Shown here one piece after another: positions 43,889 through 53,233 of a stretch of 64,000 nt of DNA; within the stretch, counting starts at the first letter, position 1; each line of letters begins with the position of its first letter. A program made the position numbers and the translations under genes. Source of the stretch: Streptomyces sp. NBC_00234 (GTDB lineage Bacteria; Actinomycetota; Actinomycetes; Streptomycetales; Streptomycetaceae); contig NZ_CP108101.1 of NCBI RefSeq assembly GCF_036195325.1, positions 4,278,001 to 4,342,000 on the forward strand, given 5' to 3'. A model generated the notes under the pieces. The model was not told where the DNA came from and made no database searches. It worked only from the letters and a program-made list of their open reading frames with translations.

Positions 43889-44971
43889 TCAGTGACGACG
43901 CGCTTCGGCCATCCGCTGTTCGGCGATCCGGTCGGCCGCCGCAGCCGGCGGAATTCCGTCCGCCTTCGCACGTGCGAATATGGCCAGCGTGGTGTCGAAG
44001 ATCTTCGTGGACTTCGCCTTGCACCGGTCGAAGTCGAACCCGTGGAGCTCGTCGGCGACCTGGATCACGCCACCGGCGTTCACCACGTAGTCGGGTGCGT
44101 ACAGGATCGCGCGGTCGGCCAGGTCCTTCTCCACACCCGGGTGCGCGAGCTGGTTGTTGGCCGCGCCGCACACCACCTTCGCGGTGAGCACCGGCACGGT
44201 GTCGTCGTCGAGGGCTCCGCCGAGCGCGCACGGGGCGTAGATGTCCAGGCCCTCGGTACGGATCAGTGCGTCGGTGTCGGCGGCCACCGTGACCTCGGGG
44301 TGCAGGTCGGTGATCCGGCGTACCGACTCCTCCCGTACGTCCGTGATGACGACCACGGCGCCGTCCGCGAGCAGGTGCTCGACGAGGTGGTGGCCGACCT
44401 TGCCGACGCCGGCGACACCGACCTTCCGGCCGCGCAGGGTCGGGTCGCCCCACAGGTGCTGTGCGGAGGCCCGCATGCCCTGGAAGACGCCGAAGGCGGT
44501 GAGGACGGAGGAGTCGCCCGCGCCACCGTTCTCGGGGGAGCGTCCGGTGGTCCAGCGGCACTCGCGCGCCACCACGTCCATGTCGGCGACGTACGTGCCG
44601 ACGTCGCAGGCGGTCACGTAGCGACCGCCGAGCGAGGCGACGAACCGGCCGTAGGCCAGCAGCAGTTCCTCGGTCTTGATCGTGTCCGGGTCGCCGATGA
44701 TGACGGCCTTGCCGCCACCGTGGTCGAGGCCGGCCATGGCGTTCTTGTACGACATGCCGCGCGCCAGGTTCAGCGCGTCCGCGACGGCCTCCTCCTCGGA
44801 GGCGTACGGATAGAAGCGGGTGCCGCCGAGGGCCGGGCCCAGGGCGGTGGAGTGGATGGCGATGACGGCCTTGAGGCCGCTGGCACGGTCCTGGCAGAGC
44901 ACGACTTGTTCGTGGCCCCCCTGATCCGAGTGGAACAGGGTGTGCAGGACGCCGTCGGTCACATCGGTCAC
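43889..44971 (-). CDS. vdh: valine (branched-chain) dehydrogenase
   Basis: 360 residues from GTG with GGGAG eight bases before (VTDVTDGVLHTLFHSDQGGH). NAD-dependent oxidative deamination of valine, leucine and isoleucine, feeding branched acyl-CoA precursors for fatty acids and polyketides. Motifs: GPALGGTRFYPY, catalytic Lys in GLDHGGGKAVI, SVLTAFGVFQGM and the NAD-binding GVAGVGKVGHHL. The sequence closely matches what I recall of the characterised S. coelicolor Vdh. Divergent from the next gene, with both promoters in 44972-45148. Confidence 0.93.
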   Translation of the reverse strand: MTDVTDGVLHTLFHSDQGGHEQVVLCQDRASGLKAVIAIHSTALGPALGGTRFYPYASEEEAVADALNLARGMSYKNAMAGLDHGGGKAVIIGDPDTIKTEELLLAYGRFVASLGGRYVTACDVGTYVADMDVVARECRWTTGRSPENGGAGDSSVLTAFGVFQGMRASAQHLWGDPTLRGRKVGVAGVGKVGHHLVEHLLADGAVVVITDVREESVRRITDLHPEVTVAADTDALIRTEGLDIYAPCALGGALDDDTVPVLTAKVVCGAANNQLAHPGVEKDLADRAILYAPDYVVNAGGVIQVADELHGFDFDRCKAKSTKIFDTTLAIFARAKADGIPPAAAADRIAEQRMAEARRH

Positions 44972-45148
44972 TGTGGTGACTCCCAAGTACGAAGCGGCGG
45001 AAAGGCCCTCCTGAAGGTGGGGAGGGCCCCGGGCCGACCGGCACGGTCGGTCCGACTGGGCAAGAGCGTAAGTCCTCCGCGTACGCGGATCCGTGCCGGT
45101 GCCCCGGATCACCCCCTGGCGGAGTACGGGCGTGACACGATTCGGCGC

Positions 45149-45994
45149 ATGTCGGTGGTGTCTTCAGTGCTCGTCCCTTACTCGTCCTACCTGCGGGTGT
45201 ACGAGCCGCTCGCCGCCTTTCCCGGGCCCGAACGCGCCCACTGGGCCCGGTACGCGGAGCGCTCCGCCTTCCCCACCGCCCAGGACGAACTGCGTCGTTC
45301 ACTGGCCGACCTGGCGGCCACCCCGCCGGTGGGGGTGCCCGCGCACGAGAGCGCGGACGCGTTCGTCGCGGAGGTGGACGGGGTGGTGTGTGTCTGCCCG
45401 TGGCGGACCCGGCTGCGCGGATGGCTCGCTCTGGAGGAACTGGAGGGGATGTTTCCGGCCACCGTCCTCGACGCGGTGCTGCCGCCGGTGGTTCGGGGGC
45501 AGGCGCTCACGGACCACGAGCGGTGGCGCGAGCGGAATCCGGATGCCCGGCCGTGGATCCGCACGGCGGTATGGCAGGTTCCGGTGCGCTGGTTCGTGCT
45601 CTTCGACGACGAGGAGCGGGAGTACGAGGAGGCGGACGGCGAGGGCCGGCCGCCGGTGCTGCGCTACCGGACCCCGATGGTGCAGGCGCGGCGCCGGCTG
45701 GCGCGGGCGCTCAGGACCCTGCGGGAGACGGTCGACGAAGGGCCGCTGACCGAGGGCCTGGTGGATGTGGGCCGCTGGCTGGAGGAGTTCCACCCGCGCG
45801 CGCTGGTCGAGCTCGACTACGGCGGGCTGGTCCACGCGCTGTCGGGGGAGCAGCTCGCCGGGGACCGCTCGGCCGCGGACGTGATCGAGGGCATCGCAGC
45901 GCTGCGGGCCGGGGACCGCGAGGGGGCGAGCGTGGCGTACGCGCGTCTCGCCGAGCGCTGGCGGGCGGTACGGGACCGTCAGTTCGCCAACTGA
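45149..45994 (+). CDS. conserved hypothetical protein
   Basis: 281 residues (MSVVSSVLVPYSSYLRVYEP). No signal peptide, membrane helix or catalytic motif seen. A conserved-looking Trp/Pro-rich block (VCVCPWRTRLRGWLALEELE) and a later FHPRALVELDYGGLV segment are distinctive. The gene is a fixed neighbour between vdh and bldC in streptomycetes as I recall (SCO4090 position). Function unknown. Confidence 0.78.
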   Translation: MSVVSSVLVPYSSYLRVYEPLAAFPGPERAHWARYAERSAFPTAQDELRRSLADLAATPPVGVPAHESADAFVAEVDGVVCVCPWRTRLRGWLALEELEGMFPATVLDAVLPPVVRGQALTDHERWRERNPDARPWIRTAVWQVPVRWFVLFDDEEREYEEADGEGRPPVLRYRTPMVQARRRLARALRTLRETVDEGPLTEGLVDVGRWLEEFHPRALVELDYGGLVHALSGEQLAGDRSAADVIEGIAALRAGDREGASVAYARLAERWRAVRDRQFAN

Positions 45995-46625
45995 CACCAA
46001 ACCTGGCCAGGCCGGGCAATGGGTGCAGAGGCGCATCAACCGGCGCAGAGGTGTGCGAGCCGGAGTGTATCTACGCTTTTTGGAGCGACGCGCGGCGCGT
46101 TTCTGTGAGTTGACGAAGCGTGAAAATGCTTCCTGTGTGACCCGTGTGACGAGTGAGGCGGAAGAGTACGCCGTCGGACCCAGGACCTACGTCCCGAACC
46201 GGGCCTTTGCCTCAAGCGTGACGGATAGCACTAACGGCGCCCTTGCGCCCATCCCCACTCCTCGTGCCAAAATAGGACAAGGAGTCCGGGGAGGACTCCT
46301 TCCGTCTAACTATGGGCGGAAAGCTCGGTATTGCGCTCTATGGGGGGTCTGGTGACTCCTGATCGCTCTGTGACTGATCGTCACTGTGACGTGACTGTCC
46401 GCTATGGCATGGTCCATCGGCTTCCGTCGCTGATGAACACCTGGGAGGGCAATTCCATCGGTTTGGCCGACGCGGCTGGACGGATGGTGTAGTTGTAGTG
46501 CCGAGGACAAGCCGTTCGTCCTATAACCGACTCGGCCCGCGTCCGCCATTTCGGGCAACGCGGGTCAAGGTGCAGAATTTAGAGGAAAGAACCGAGAAGG
46601 TTCGGTTCTCCCGAGGAGGCCGCTC
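45995..46625. promoter_or_regulatory. long upstream region of bldC
   Basis: 631 bp with no secure gene and visibly lower GC than its neighbours. It contains a hairpin at 46279-46301 (AAGGAGTCC and complement around GGGGA) and dense TGAC/GTCA half-sites around 46375-46400. A tiny frame at 46409-46492 (27 codons, MVHRLPSLMNTWEGNS) could be a leader but is not convincing. The bldC promoter(s) must be here. Confidence 0.55.
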
Positions 46626-46832
46626 ATGACCGCTCGCACCCCTGATGCCGAGCCGCTGCTGACCCCGGCTGAGGTTGCCACGATGTTCCGCGTGGACCCG
46701 AAGACGGTCACCCGTTGGGCCAAGGCAGGCAAGCTCACGTCCATCCGCACGCTCGGTGGACATCGCCGGTACCGCGAGGCAGAGGTCCGCGCACTGCTTG
46801 CGGGTATTCCGCAGCAGCGCAGCGAGGCCTGA
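46626..46832 (+). CDS. bldC: developmental regulator BldC
   Basis: 68 residues, with GAGGAGG in front. A single MerR-like winged helix-turn-helix (LTPAEVATMFRVDPKTVTRW and AKAGKLTSIRTLGGHRRYRE) without a dimerisation or effector domain, the hallmark of BldC. In Streptomyces it binds DNA as head-to-tail oligomers on direct repeats and holds back development until conditions allow aerial growth. The sequence agrees with my memory of the near-invariant BldC. Confidence 0.96.
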   Translation: MTARTPDAEPLLTPAEVATMFRVDPKTVTRWAKAGKLTSIRTLGGHRRYREAEVRALLAGIPQQRSEA

Positions 46833-46962
46833 CACACCCCTGTCGCCGCGCCATAACTGGGCACTGTCGGGTCCCCCAACCCCCGTTGCCCACCCATAGC
46901 TCCACATGACGGACGCCTGCCCCAACGGGCGTCATACCTATGCAATACGGGTACGTCACCCG

Positions 46963-47001
46963 ATCGCGCTGGACTCCGCCGGGTCCAGCGCGATTTTTTT
47001 G
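46963..47001 (+). terminator. intrinsic terminator after bldC
   Basis: 12-bp perfect stem (ATCGCGCTGGAC and complement) followed by seven T residues; a classical rho-independent terminator, rare in such GC-rich DNA. 130 bp after the bldC stop. Confidence 0.85.
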
Positions 47002-47299
47002 TGCCCGAACGGCCCGGGGGCGGGGCTGTGTGCGAGCCCCTGCGCGGGTCTGTTCGCCGACCGTGTGTGGTCCTGTCCGGGGCCGTGTGCGGGCCTCTCA
47101 GGGCTTCCTCGCCGGCCCCGGCGGAATGGCTGCGGGGCCTCCTGGGGAGGGGTGCAATTGCACATATTAAATTCGCCAGTTGTAAGAAGGGGGTAAAGCC
47201 ACCCCTTCCAAAAACTCATTCGGTGACTCCCGTCACACTGGCTGAGGCTTGCCAACTCCCAGCCTGCCACTGCCGGGAAGCGGACGGCCCGGCCATTGG
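47002..47299. other. 3' gap between bldC and the DUF6274-like gene
   Basis: No gene seen. An AT-rich patch at ~47150-47225 holds a 12-bp palindrome GTGCAATTGCAC (47152-47163) and a hairpin GAAGGGG...CCCCTTC (47186-47208). Confidence 0.45.
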
Positions 47300-47587
47300 T
47301 CATGACGTGGCGGGACTTTCGTCCTCGCTCTCCTCCGCGGCCCTGTGCGGCTCCGACGGCTCGTCGGGTGCCGACATGCCGCCTTCGGGCGCTTCGGGGC
47401 CCTCAGAGGGGCGGGAAGGGCTCAGGAGGGTCTCGGGTGCCCAGGGTGCCGTCGTGGGCTCCAGGGCGAGGCGGAGGAGCCGGTGGCAGATCGGGCAGTG
47501 CCGGGTGAGGTGCCGGTAGCCGGACGCCGCCGCCAGGTGGGCGCGCAGCAGCGCGCGGGTTTCGTGCCGTGCCGCGGACGCAGACAT
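47300..47587 (-). CDS. small DUF6274-like protein with CxxC motif
   Basis: 95 residues from ATG with GGGAGG upstream. The conserved N-terminal part is MSASAARHETRALLRAHLAA followed by TRHCPICHRLLRLAL, with one Cys-x2-Cys pair and nearby His residues that could bind a metal. The C-terminal half is a Pro/Glu/Ser-rich disordered tail. Function unknown; streptomycete-specific family. Confidence 0.75.
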   Translation of the reverse strand: MSASAARHETRALLRAHLAAASGYRHLTRHCPICHRLLRLALEPTTAPWAPETLLSPSRPSEGPEAPEGGMSAPDEPSEPHRAAEESEDESPATS

Positions 47588-47688
47588 ACGTGCCACCTCC
47601 CGGTGGACCCGCGCGGCCCCTCGCCGAGGGAAACAGGGGCAGCCTCTGCTTACGGGGTACCCGTGGCAGATGCCGCAGTCAAGACGCA

Positions 47689-47720
47689 CGAAAGCCCGGA
47701 TCAGGAGATCCGGGCTTTCG
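47689..47720. terminator. hairpin between the DUF6274-like gene and tRNA-Asp
   Basis: Stem CGAAAGCCCGGATC with perfect complement, directly 3' of the minus-strand tRNA-Asp gene. Confidence 0.75.
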
Positions 47721-47727
47721 TTTCTTG

Positions 47728-47802
47728 CGGTCCTGACGGGATTTGAACCCGCGGCCTCCACCTTGACAGGGTGGCGAGCACTCCAAACTGCTCCACAGGA
47801 CC
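47728..47802 (-). tRNA. tRNA-Asp(GTC), copy 1
   Basis: 75 nt, CCA not encoded. Acceptor GGTCCTG/CAGGACC, anticodon arm CCACC-CTGTCAA-GGTGG (GTC), T-loop TTCAAAT. The gene body is identical to the copy at 54219-54293. Confidence 0.95.
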
Positions 47803-47913
47803 AGGTTTTCGCTGCCTGCCTTGCGGCCTGCTGCGAAACGAGACTGTACAGGAGGTCGGAGGGTGCGGTCGAACTCACCCAGGGTGGCGGCCCCGTTACG
47901 GGTCCACCGCGCC

Positions 47914-47940
47914 TCCGGCGGGCCCGCACGGCCCGCCGGA
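47914..47940 (-). terminator. hrpA terminator
   Basis: 11-bp perfect stem (TCCGGCGGGCC and complement) directly adjoining the hrpA stop codon. Confidence 0.7.
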
Positions 47941-50900
47941 TCAGGGGGCCGCCGCGTCGATCGCCTTGACGATCCGCTTGTCCGAGACGGGCTGCGCCGT
48001 GCCCAGGGCGTGGGCGAAGTAGCTCACCCGCAGCTCCTCGATCATCCAGCGGATGTCCAGCACCTCCTGGGGCACCGGCCGTCCCTGCGGCAGCTGCTCC
48101 AGCAGCCAGGCGTACTCGTCCTGCATCTCGTGGACCTTCGCCATGCGTGTGGTGTCGCGCTGGACCGCCGTCGGCATCTGCTGGAGCCTGCGGTCCGCCG
48201 CCACGAGGTAGCGCATCAGGTCGGGCAGCCGGCGCAGACCGGTCGCCGTGACGAAGCCCGGCGGCATGAGCACGGCGAGCTGGTCCCGTACGTCCGTGAC
48301 GTTGTTGACCAGCGTCAGGCTGTTGGTGGACTTCAGGCGCCGCTCGCACGCCTGCCAGGCCGCCAGGATCTGCTGCACCTGCCCGATGGTGCGGACGGTC
48401 AGGTCCACGAGATCGGCGCGCACCTTGTCGTACAGCTTCCGGAACGACTCCTCGTCCCAGGCCGGGCCGCCGTGCGCGGCGATCAGCCGGTCGGCCGCGG
48501 CCGTGGCGCAGTCCTCGAACAGCGCCTGGACGGAGCCGTGCGGGTTCCGTGACAGGGCCAGCTTCTGCTGGTTGGTGAGCTTGTCCGAGGCGAACTTGGC
48601 GGGGTTCACCGGGATGTTGAGCAGGATCAGCCTGCGGGTGCCGCGCCACATCGCCTGCTGCTGCTCGGCCTCGGTGTCGAAGAGCCGTACGGCGACGGTT
48701 TCGCCCTGGTCGACGAGGGCCGGGAACGCCTTGACCGGCTGGCCGGCCCGGCGCGTCTCGAAGACGCGGTTCAGCGAGCCGATCGTCCAGCCGGTGAGGC
48801 CCGAACGCTCGATGGACTCCCCCGAGGGCCCCGCGGTGGCCGCGGCGGCCTTGGAGAGGGCCTGGCGGGCCTTGGGGCGCAGCTGGAGCTTCAGGGCCTC
48901 CAGATCCTTGTCCTCGGCCACCGTGCGGCGCCGCTCGTCGACGATCCGGAAGGTGATCTTCAGATGGTCCGGGATCCGGGTCAGGTCGAAGTCGTCGGCC
49001 TTCACCGGGACGCCGACCATCCGCTGGAGCTCACGGGCCAGGGTGAACGGCAGCGGCTCCTGCAGCGGGACGGCCCGGTCCAGGAACTTGCCCGCGTAGT
49101 CCGGAGCGGGGACGTAGTGCCGGCGGATCGGCTTGGGCAGCGAGCGGATCAGTTCCGTGACCACGTCCTGGCGCAGGCCCGGGATCTGCCAGTCGAAGCC
49201 CTCCGAGGTGACCTGGTTGAGCACCTGGAGCGGGACGTGGACGGTCACGCCGTCGGCGTCCGCACCGGGCTCGAACTGGTACGTCACACGGAACTTCAGC
49301 TTCCCCTGCCGCCAGGAGTCCGGGTAGTCGTCCTTGGTGACGGCCCCGGCCTTCTCGTTGATGAGCATCGAGCGCTCGAAGTCGAGCGCGTCCGGCTCGT
49401 CGCGGCGCTTGTGCTTCCACCAGGAGTCGAAGTGCGCCCCGGAGACCACGTGCTCGGGAATCCGCTGGTCGTAGAAGTCGAAGAGCGTCTCGTCGTCCAC
49501 GAGGATGTCGCGGCGCCGGGCGCGGTGCTCCAACTCCTCGACCTCGCCGAGGAGTTTGCGGTTGTCGTGGAAGAACTGGTGGTGCGTACGCCAGTCCCCC
49601 TCGACCAGTGCGCTCCGGATGAACAGATCGCGTGAGGCTTCTTGGTCGATACGGCCGAAATTGATCTTGCGCTGGGCGACGATGGGCACCCCGTACAGCG
49701 TGACCCGCTCGTACGCCATGACCGCGGCCTGGTCCTTCTCCCAGTGCGGTTCGCTGTAGGTGCGCTTCAGCAGATGCTCCGCGAGCGGTTCGATCCACTC
49801 CGGCTCGACCTTGGCGTTGACCCGCGCCCACAGCCGGGACGTCTCGACCAGCTCGGCCGACATCACGAAGCGGGGCTGCTTCTTGAACAGCGCCGAACCC
49901 GGGAAGATCGCGAACTTGGCGTTGCGCGCGCCGACGTACTCGTTCTTCTCGGTGTCCTTCAGCCCGATGTGCGACAGCAGGCCCGCCAGCAGCGAGGTGT
50001 GCACCGACTGCTCCGGCGCGTCCTCCTCGTTCAGCTGGATGCCCATCTGCTTGGCCACCGTGCGGAGCTGGGCGTAGATGTCCTGCCACTCGCGGATGCG
50101 CAGGAAGTTCAGATACTCCTGCTTGCACATCCTGCGGAAGCTGGAGGAGCCGCGCTCCTTCTGCTGTTCGCGGACGTAGCGCCACAGATTCAGGAACGCC
50201 AGGAAGTCCGAGGTCTCGTCCTTGAACCGGGCGTGCTGCTGGTCGGCCTGCGTCTGCTTCTCCGAGGGCCGCTCGCGCGGGTCCTGGATGGAGAGCGCGG
50301 CGGCGATCACCATGACCTCGCGCGCGCAGCCGTTGCGCTCGGCCTCGATGACCATGCGGGCCAGGCGGGGGTCGACGGGCAGCTGCGAGAGCTTCCGGCC
50401 CAACGGGGTCAGCCGCTGCCCCCTCTTCCCCTCCTGGGGAGCCTTCTCGCCCAGATCCAGGGCGCCGAGCTCCTGCAGCAGCTGCACACCGTCACGGATG
50501 TTGCGGTGGTCCGGCGGGTCGATGAACGGGAACTTCTCGATGTCGCCGAGGCCGGCCGCGGTCATCTGGAGGATGACGGAGGCCAGGTTCGTCCGGAGGA
50601 TCTCCGGATCGGTGAACTCCGGACGGGTCAGGAAGTCGTCCTCGGAGTACAGCCGGATGCAGATGCCGTCCGACGTACGGCCGCAGCGGCCCTTGCGCTG
50701 GTTGGCGCTGGCCTGCGAGATCCGCTCGATCGGCAGCCGCTGGACCTTGGTGCGGTGGCTGTAGCGGGAGATACGGGCGTTGCCCGGGTCGATCACGTAC
50801 TTGATGCCCGGGACCGTCAGCGAGGTCTCGGCGACGTTCGTCGCGAGAACGATCCTGCGGCCCGTATGGCGCTGGAACACGCGGTGCTGCTCGGCGTGCG

Positions 50901-51876
50901 AGAGACGGGCGTAGAGGGGGAGCACCTCGGTGTGTCTGAGATTGCGCTTGTTCAGCGCGTCCGCGGTGTCGCGGATCTCCCGCTCGCCGGAGAGGAAGAC
51001 GAGGACGTCCCCGGGTGCTTCCGAGCCGAGCTCGTCGACGGCGTCGCAGATCGCGGTGATCTGGTCGCGGTCGGAGTCCTCGCCCTCTTCTTCGAGGAGC
51101 GGCCGGTAGCGGACCTCGACGGGATACGTACGTCCCGAGACCTCGACGATCGGCGCCTCGCCGAAGTGCCGGGCGAAGCGTTCCGGGTCGATGGTCGCCG
51201 AGGTGATGACGACCTTCAGGTCCGGGCGCTTGGGCAGCAGCCTGGCCAGATAGCCGAGCAGGAAGTCGATGTTCAGCGACCGCTCGTGCGCCTCGTCGAT
51301 GATGATCGTGTCGTACGCCAGCAGCTCGCGGTCCGTCTGGATCTCGGCGAGCAGGATGCCGTCCGTCATCAGCTTCACGAAGGTCGCGTCGGGGTTCACC
51401 TGATCGGTGAATCGGACCTTCCAGCCGACGGCCTCGCCGAGCGGCGTGTCCAGCTCCTCGGCGACGCGCTCCGCGACCGTGCGGGCCGCGATCCGGCGGG
51501 GCTGGGTGTGCCCGATCATGCCCCGGACGCCGCGTCCCAGCTCCATACAGATCTTGGGGATCTGCGTGGTCTTCCCGGAACCGGTCTCACCGGCGACGAT
51601 CACGACCTGGTGGTCGCGTATCGCCTCCAGGATCTCGTCCTTCTTCTGGCTGACGGGCAGCTGCTCCGGGTACGACAGAGCAGGCATCCGGGCGGCACGC
51701 CCCGCGAGCCGCCCGGCCGCCTTTCCGGCCTCGGCCGCGATCTCGTCCAGCACGGACTGTCGGGCCTCGGGCTTACGGATGCGGCGCGCACCCTCGAGGC
51801 GCCGGCCGAGCCGGTTCGCGTCGCGGAGTGAGAGCTGTCCGAGCTGTGACTGGAGATCGGCAAAGGAAGTAGACAT
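47941..51876 (-). CDS. hrpA: ATP-dependent RNA helicase HrpA
   Basis: 1311 residues from ATG (MSTSFADLQSQLGQLSLRDA). DEAH-box helicase: motif I GETGSGKTTQ, motif Ia QPRRIAA, motif II DEAHERS, motif III SAT, motif V ATNVAETSLTVPG, motif VI QRKGRCGR, then HA2/OB domains and the long HrpA-specific C-terminal region. The length matches full HrpA proteins. In E. coli HrpA resolves stalled ribosomes or mRNA-related complexes. Single gene, opposite to its neighbours. Confidence 0.95.
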   Translation of the reverse strand: MSTSFADLQSQLGQLSLRDANRLGRRLEGARRIRKPEARQSVLDEIAAEAGKAAGRLAGRAARMPALSYPEQLPVSQKKDEILEAIRDHQVVIVAGETGSGKTTQIPKICMELGRGVRGMIGHTQPRRIAARTVAERVAEELDTPLGEAVGWKVRFTDQVNPDATFVKLMTDGILLAEIQTDRELLAYDTIIIDEAHERSLNIDFLLGYLARLLPKRPDLKVVITSATIDPERFARHFGEAPIVEVSGRTYPVEVRYRPLLEEEGEDSDRDQITAICDAVDELGSEAPGDVLVFLSGEREIRDTADALNKRNLRHTEVLPLYARLSHAEQHRVFQRHTGRRIVLATNVAETSLTVPGIKYVIDPGNARISRYSHRTKVQRLPIERISQASANQRKGRCGRTSDGICIRLYSEDDFLTRPEFTDPEILRTNLASVILQMTAAGLGDIEKFPFIDPPDHRNIRDGVQLLQELGALDLGEKAPQEGKRGQRLTPLGRKLSQLPVDPRLARMVIEAERNGCAREVMVIAAALSIQDPRERPSEKQTQADQQHARFKDETSDFLAFLNLWRYVREQQKERGSSSFRRMCKQEYLNFLRIREWQDIYAQLRTVAKQMGIQLNEEDAPEQSVHTSLLAGLLSHIGLKDTEKNEYVGARNAKFAIFPGSALFKKQPRFVMSAELVETSRLWARVNAKVEPEWIEPLAEHLLKRTYSEPHWEKDQAAVMAYERVTLYGVPIVAQRKINFGRIDQEASRDLFIRSALVEGDWRTHHQFFHDNRKLLGEVEELEHRARRRDILVDDETLFDFYDQRIPEHVVSGAHFDSWWKHKRRDEPDALDFERSMLINEKAGAVTKDDYPDSWRQGKLKFRVTYQFEPGADADGVTVHVPLQVLNQVTSEGFDWQIPGLRQDVVTELIRSLPKPIRRHYVPAPDYAGKFLDRAVPLQEPLPFTLARELQRMVGVPVKADDFDLTRIPDHLKITFRIVDERRRTVAEDKDLEALKLQLRPKARQALSKAAAATAGPSGESIERSGLTGWTIGSLNRVFETRRAGQPVKAFPALVDQGETVAVRLFDTEAEQQQAMWRGTRRLILLNIPVNPAKFASDKLTNQQKLALSRNPHGSVQALFEDCATAAADRLIAAHGGPAWDEESFRKLYDKVRADLVDLTVRTIGQVQQILAAWQACERRLKSTNSLTLVNNVTDVRDQLAVLMPPGFVTATGLRRLPDLMRYLVAADRRLQQMPTAVQRDTTRMAKVHEMQDEYAWLLEQLPQGRPVPQEVLDIRWMIEELRVSYFAHALGTAQPVSDKRIVKAIDAAAP

Positions 51877-52030
51877 ACGGGTCCCAGGATCGCACCCGGG
51901 GTCGAGGAGTGGCGAACGCATTTCGCGCGGTCTCCGTCACTCCCTCGGTGACTGCGGGGTGGGGCGGCATCACACCACGTACCATTTCGGGCAACTGATC
52001 ACCCGTACCCCTTTCCGAGAGGCCGGTCCC

Positions 52031-52381
52031 GTGTCCCGTACGCAGTGGTGCTGCCTGATGGCGGTGCTCACGGTCGTACTGGGCCTCTTCTGTGGACCGG
52101 CCACCGCGTCCGTCACCCCGGAGAGCGCCGGTCACCCGGTCGTGGCCGCCGACAGCGGTCGGGGCGTGCCGGGCTGCGGCAGGGACGGCGGCCACGACGG
52201 CACCGAGCCCGGTGCGCCCGTCAGGGGCCGCGCCGCGCACGACCAGGCGCCCGGCCTCGCCGAGTGGGGCCTCCCCGCGGCCACCGGCGCGGGACCCGCG
52301 GAACCCCTCGTACGGGTCGCGGTGACCGGCCCGGAACCCGCCACGCCCACCCCCATAGAACTCTCCGTGCTGAGGGTGTAG
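52031..52381 (+). CDS. small exported hypothetical protein
   Basis: 116 residues from GTG (VSRTQWCCLMAVLTVVLGLF) with GAGAGG upstream. An N-terminal signal peptide or anchor is followed by a Gly/Pro/Ala-rich, low-complexity body with two further Cys. No family recognised. It lies 72 bp before the DsbA-like gene on the same strand, possibly co-expressed. Confidence 0.55.
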   Translation: MSRTQWCCLMAVLTVVLGLFCGPATASVTPESAGHPVVAADSGRGVPGCGRDGGHDGTEPGAPVRGRAAHDQAPGLAEWGLPAATGAGPAEPLVRVAVTGPEPATPTPIELSVLRV

Positions 52382-52453
52382 CCGGAGCCGGTCCGCCGGC
52401 AGCCGTTCCCCTTCACCCTCATCTCTTCTCGCACCCACCGCACGGAGTGACGC

Positions 52454-53233
52454 ATGCCCACGCCCTCGTCCACCCGACCGTCGTCCTCGTCGAAGAAGCC
52501 GCTGATGTACGGCGCGGTCGTCGTCCTCGCCGCCGGGCTCCTCGGCTACGCCTCCTACCGCGCCACCGGACCGGACGGCTCCGGCTCCGCCCCCTCCTCG
52601 TCGGTCGCCGAGGTGAGCGCCGACCCGTCGGCCGGCGTCTACGAGGAACTGGCCGGGCTCGCCCGCCGCGACGCGGGCGACAAGCTGGCGACGGGCCGGA
52701 CCGACGCACCCGTCGTCCTCATCGAGTACGCCGACTTCAAGTGCGGCTACTGCGGCAAGTTCGCCCGGGACACCGAGCCCGTCCTGATCGAGAAGTACGT
52801 GCGGGACGGCACCCTGCGCATCGAGTGGCGCAACTTCCCGATCTTCGGCGAGGAGTCCGAGGCCGCCGCCCGCGCCGCCTGGGCCGCGGGGCAGCAGGAC
52901 CGTTTCTGGGAGTTCCACCGCGCCGCGTACGCCGAGGACGCCAAGGAGAAGGGCTTCGGCAAGGACCGCCTGAAGGAGCTCGCCCGGCAGGCCGGGGTGA
53001 AGGACCTCGACCGGTTCGTCCGCGACGCGAACGGCACCGCCGCGGCGTCCGCGGTCCGCGCCGACCAGGAGCAGGGATACGGGATCGGCGCCACGTCCAC
53101 CCCGTCGTTCCTCGTCAACGGCCGTCCCATCGCGGGAGCCCAGCCGATGGAGACCTTCACGCAGGCCATCGAGGCGGCGGCGGAGGCGGCGACGGCCAAG
53201 GACACCAAGGACGCCAAGGACCCCGTGAAGTGA
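52454..53233 (+). CDS. DsbA-family membrane-anchored thiol oxidoreductase
   Basis: 259 residues. One N-terminal helix (LMYGAVVVLAAGLLGYASY) anchors a thioredoxin-fold domain of the DsbA/BDBD type. Active site CGYC in YADFKCGYCGKFA, cis-Pro in STPSFLVNGRPI and a helical insert (RAAWAAGQQDRFWEFHRAAY). Expected to form or isomerise disulfides in exported proteins. The stop overlaps the CcdA-like gene start, so the redox pair is coupled. Confidence 0.88.
   Translation: MPTPSSTRPSSSSKKPLMYGAVVVLAAGLLGYASYRATGPDGSGSAPSSSVAEVSADPSAGVYEELAGLARRDAGDKLATGRTDAPVVLIEYADFKCGYCGKFARDTEPVLIEKYVRDGTLRIEWRNFPIFGEESEAAARAAWAAGQQDRFWEFHRAAYAEDAKEKGFGKDRLKELARQAGVKDLDRFVRDANGTAAASAVRADQEQGYGIGATSTPSFLVNGRPIAGAQPMETFTQAIEAAAEAATAKDTKDAKDPVK

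Noticed and set aside
49642..51831. 729-codon frame antisense to hrpA
   Set aside because: hrpA carries all DEAH motifs in order; the antisense frame has none.
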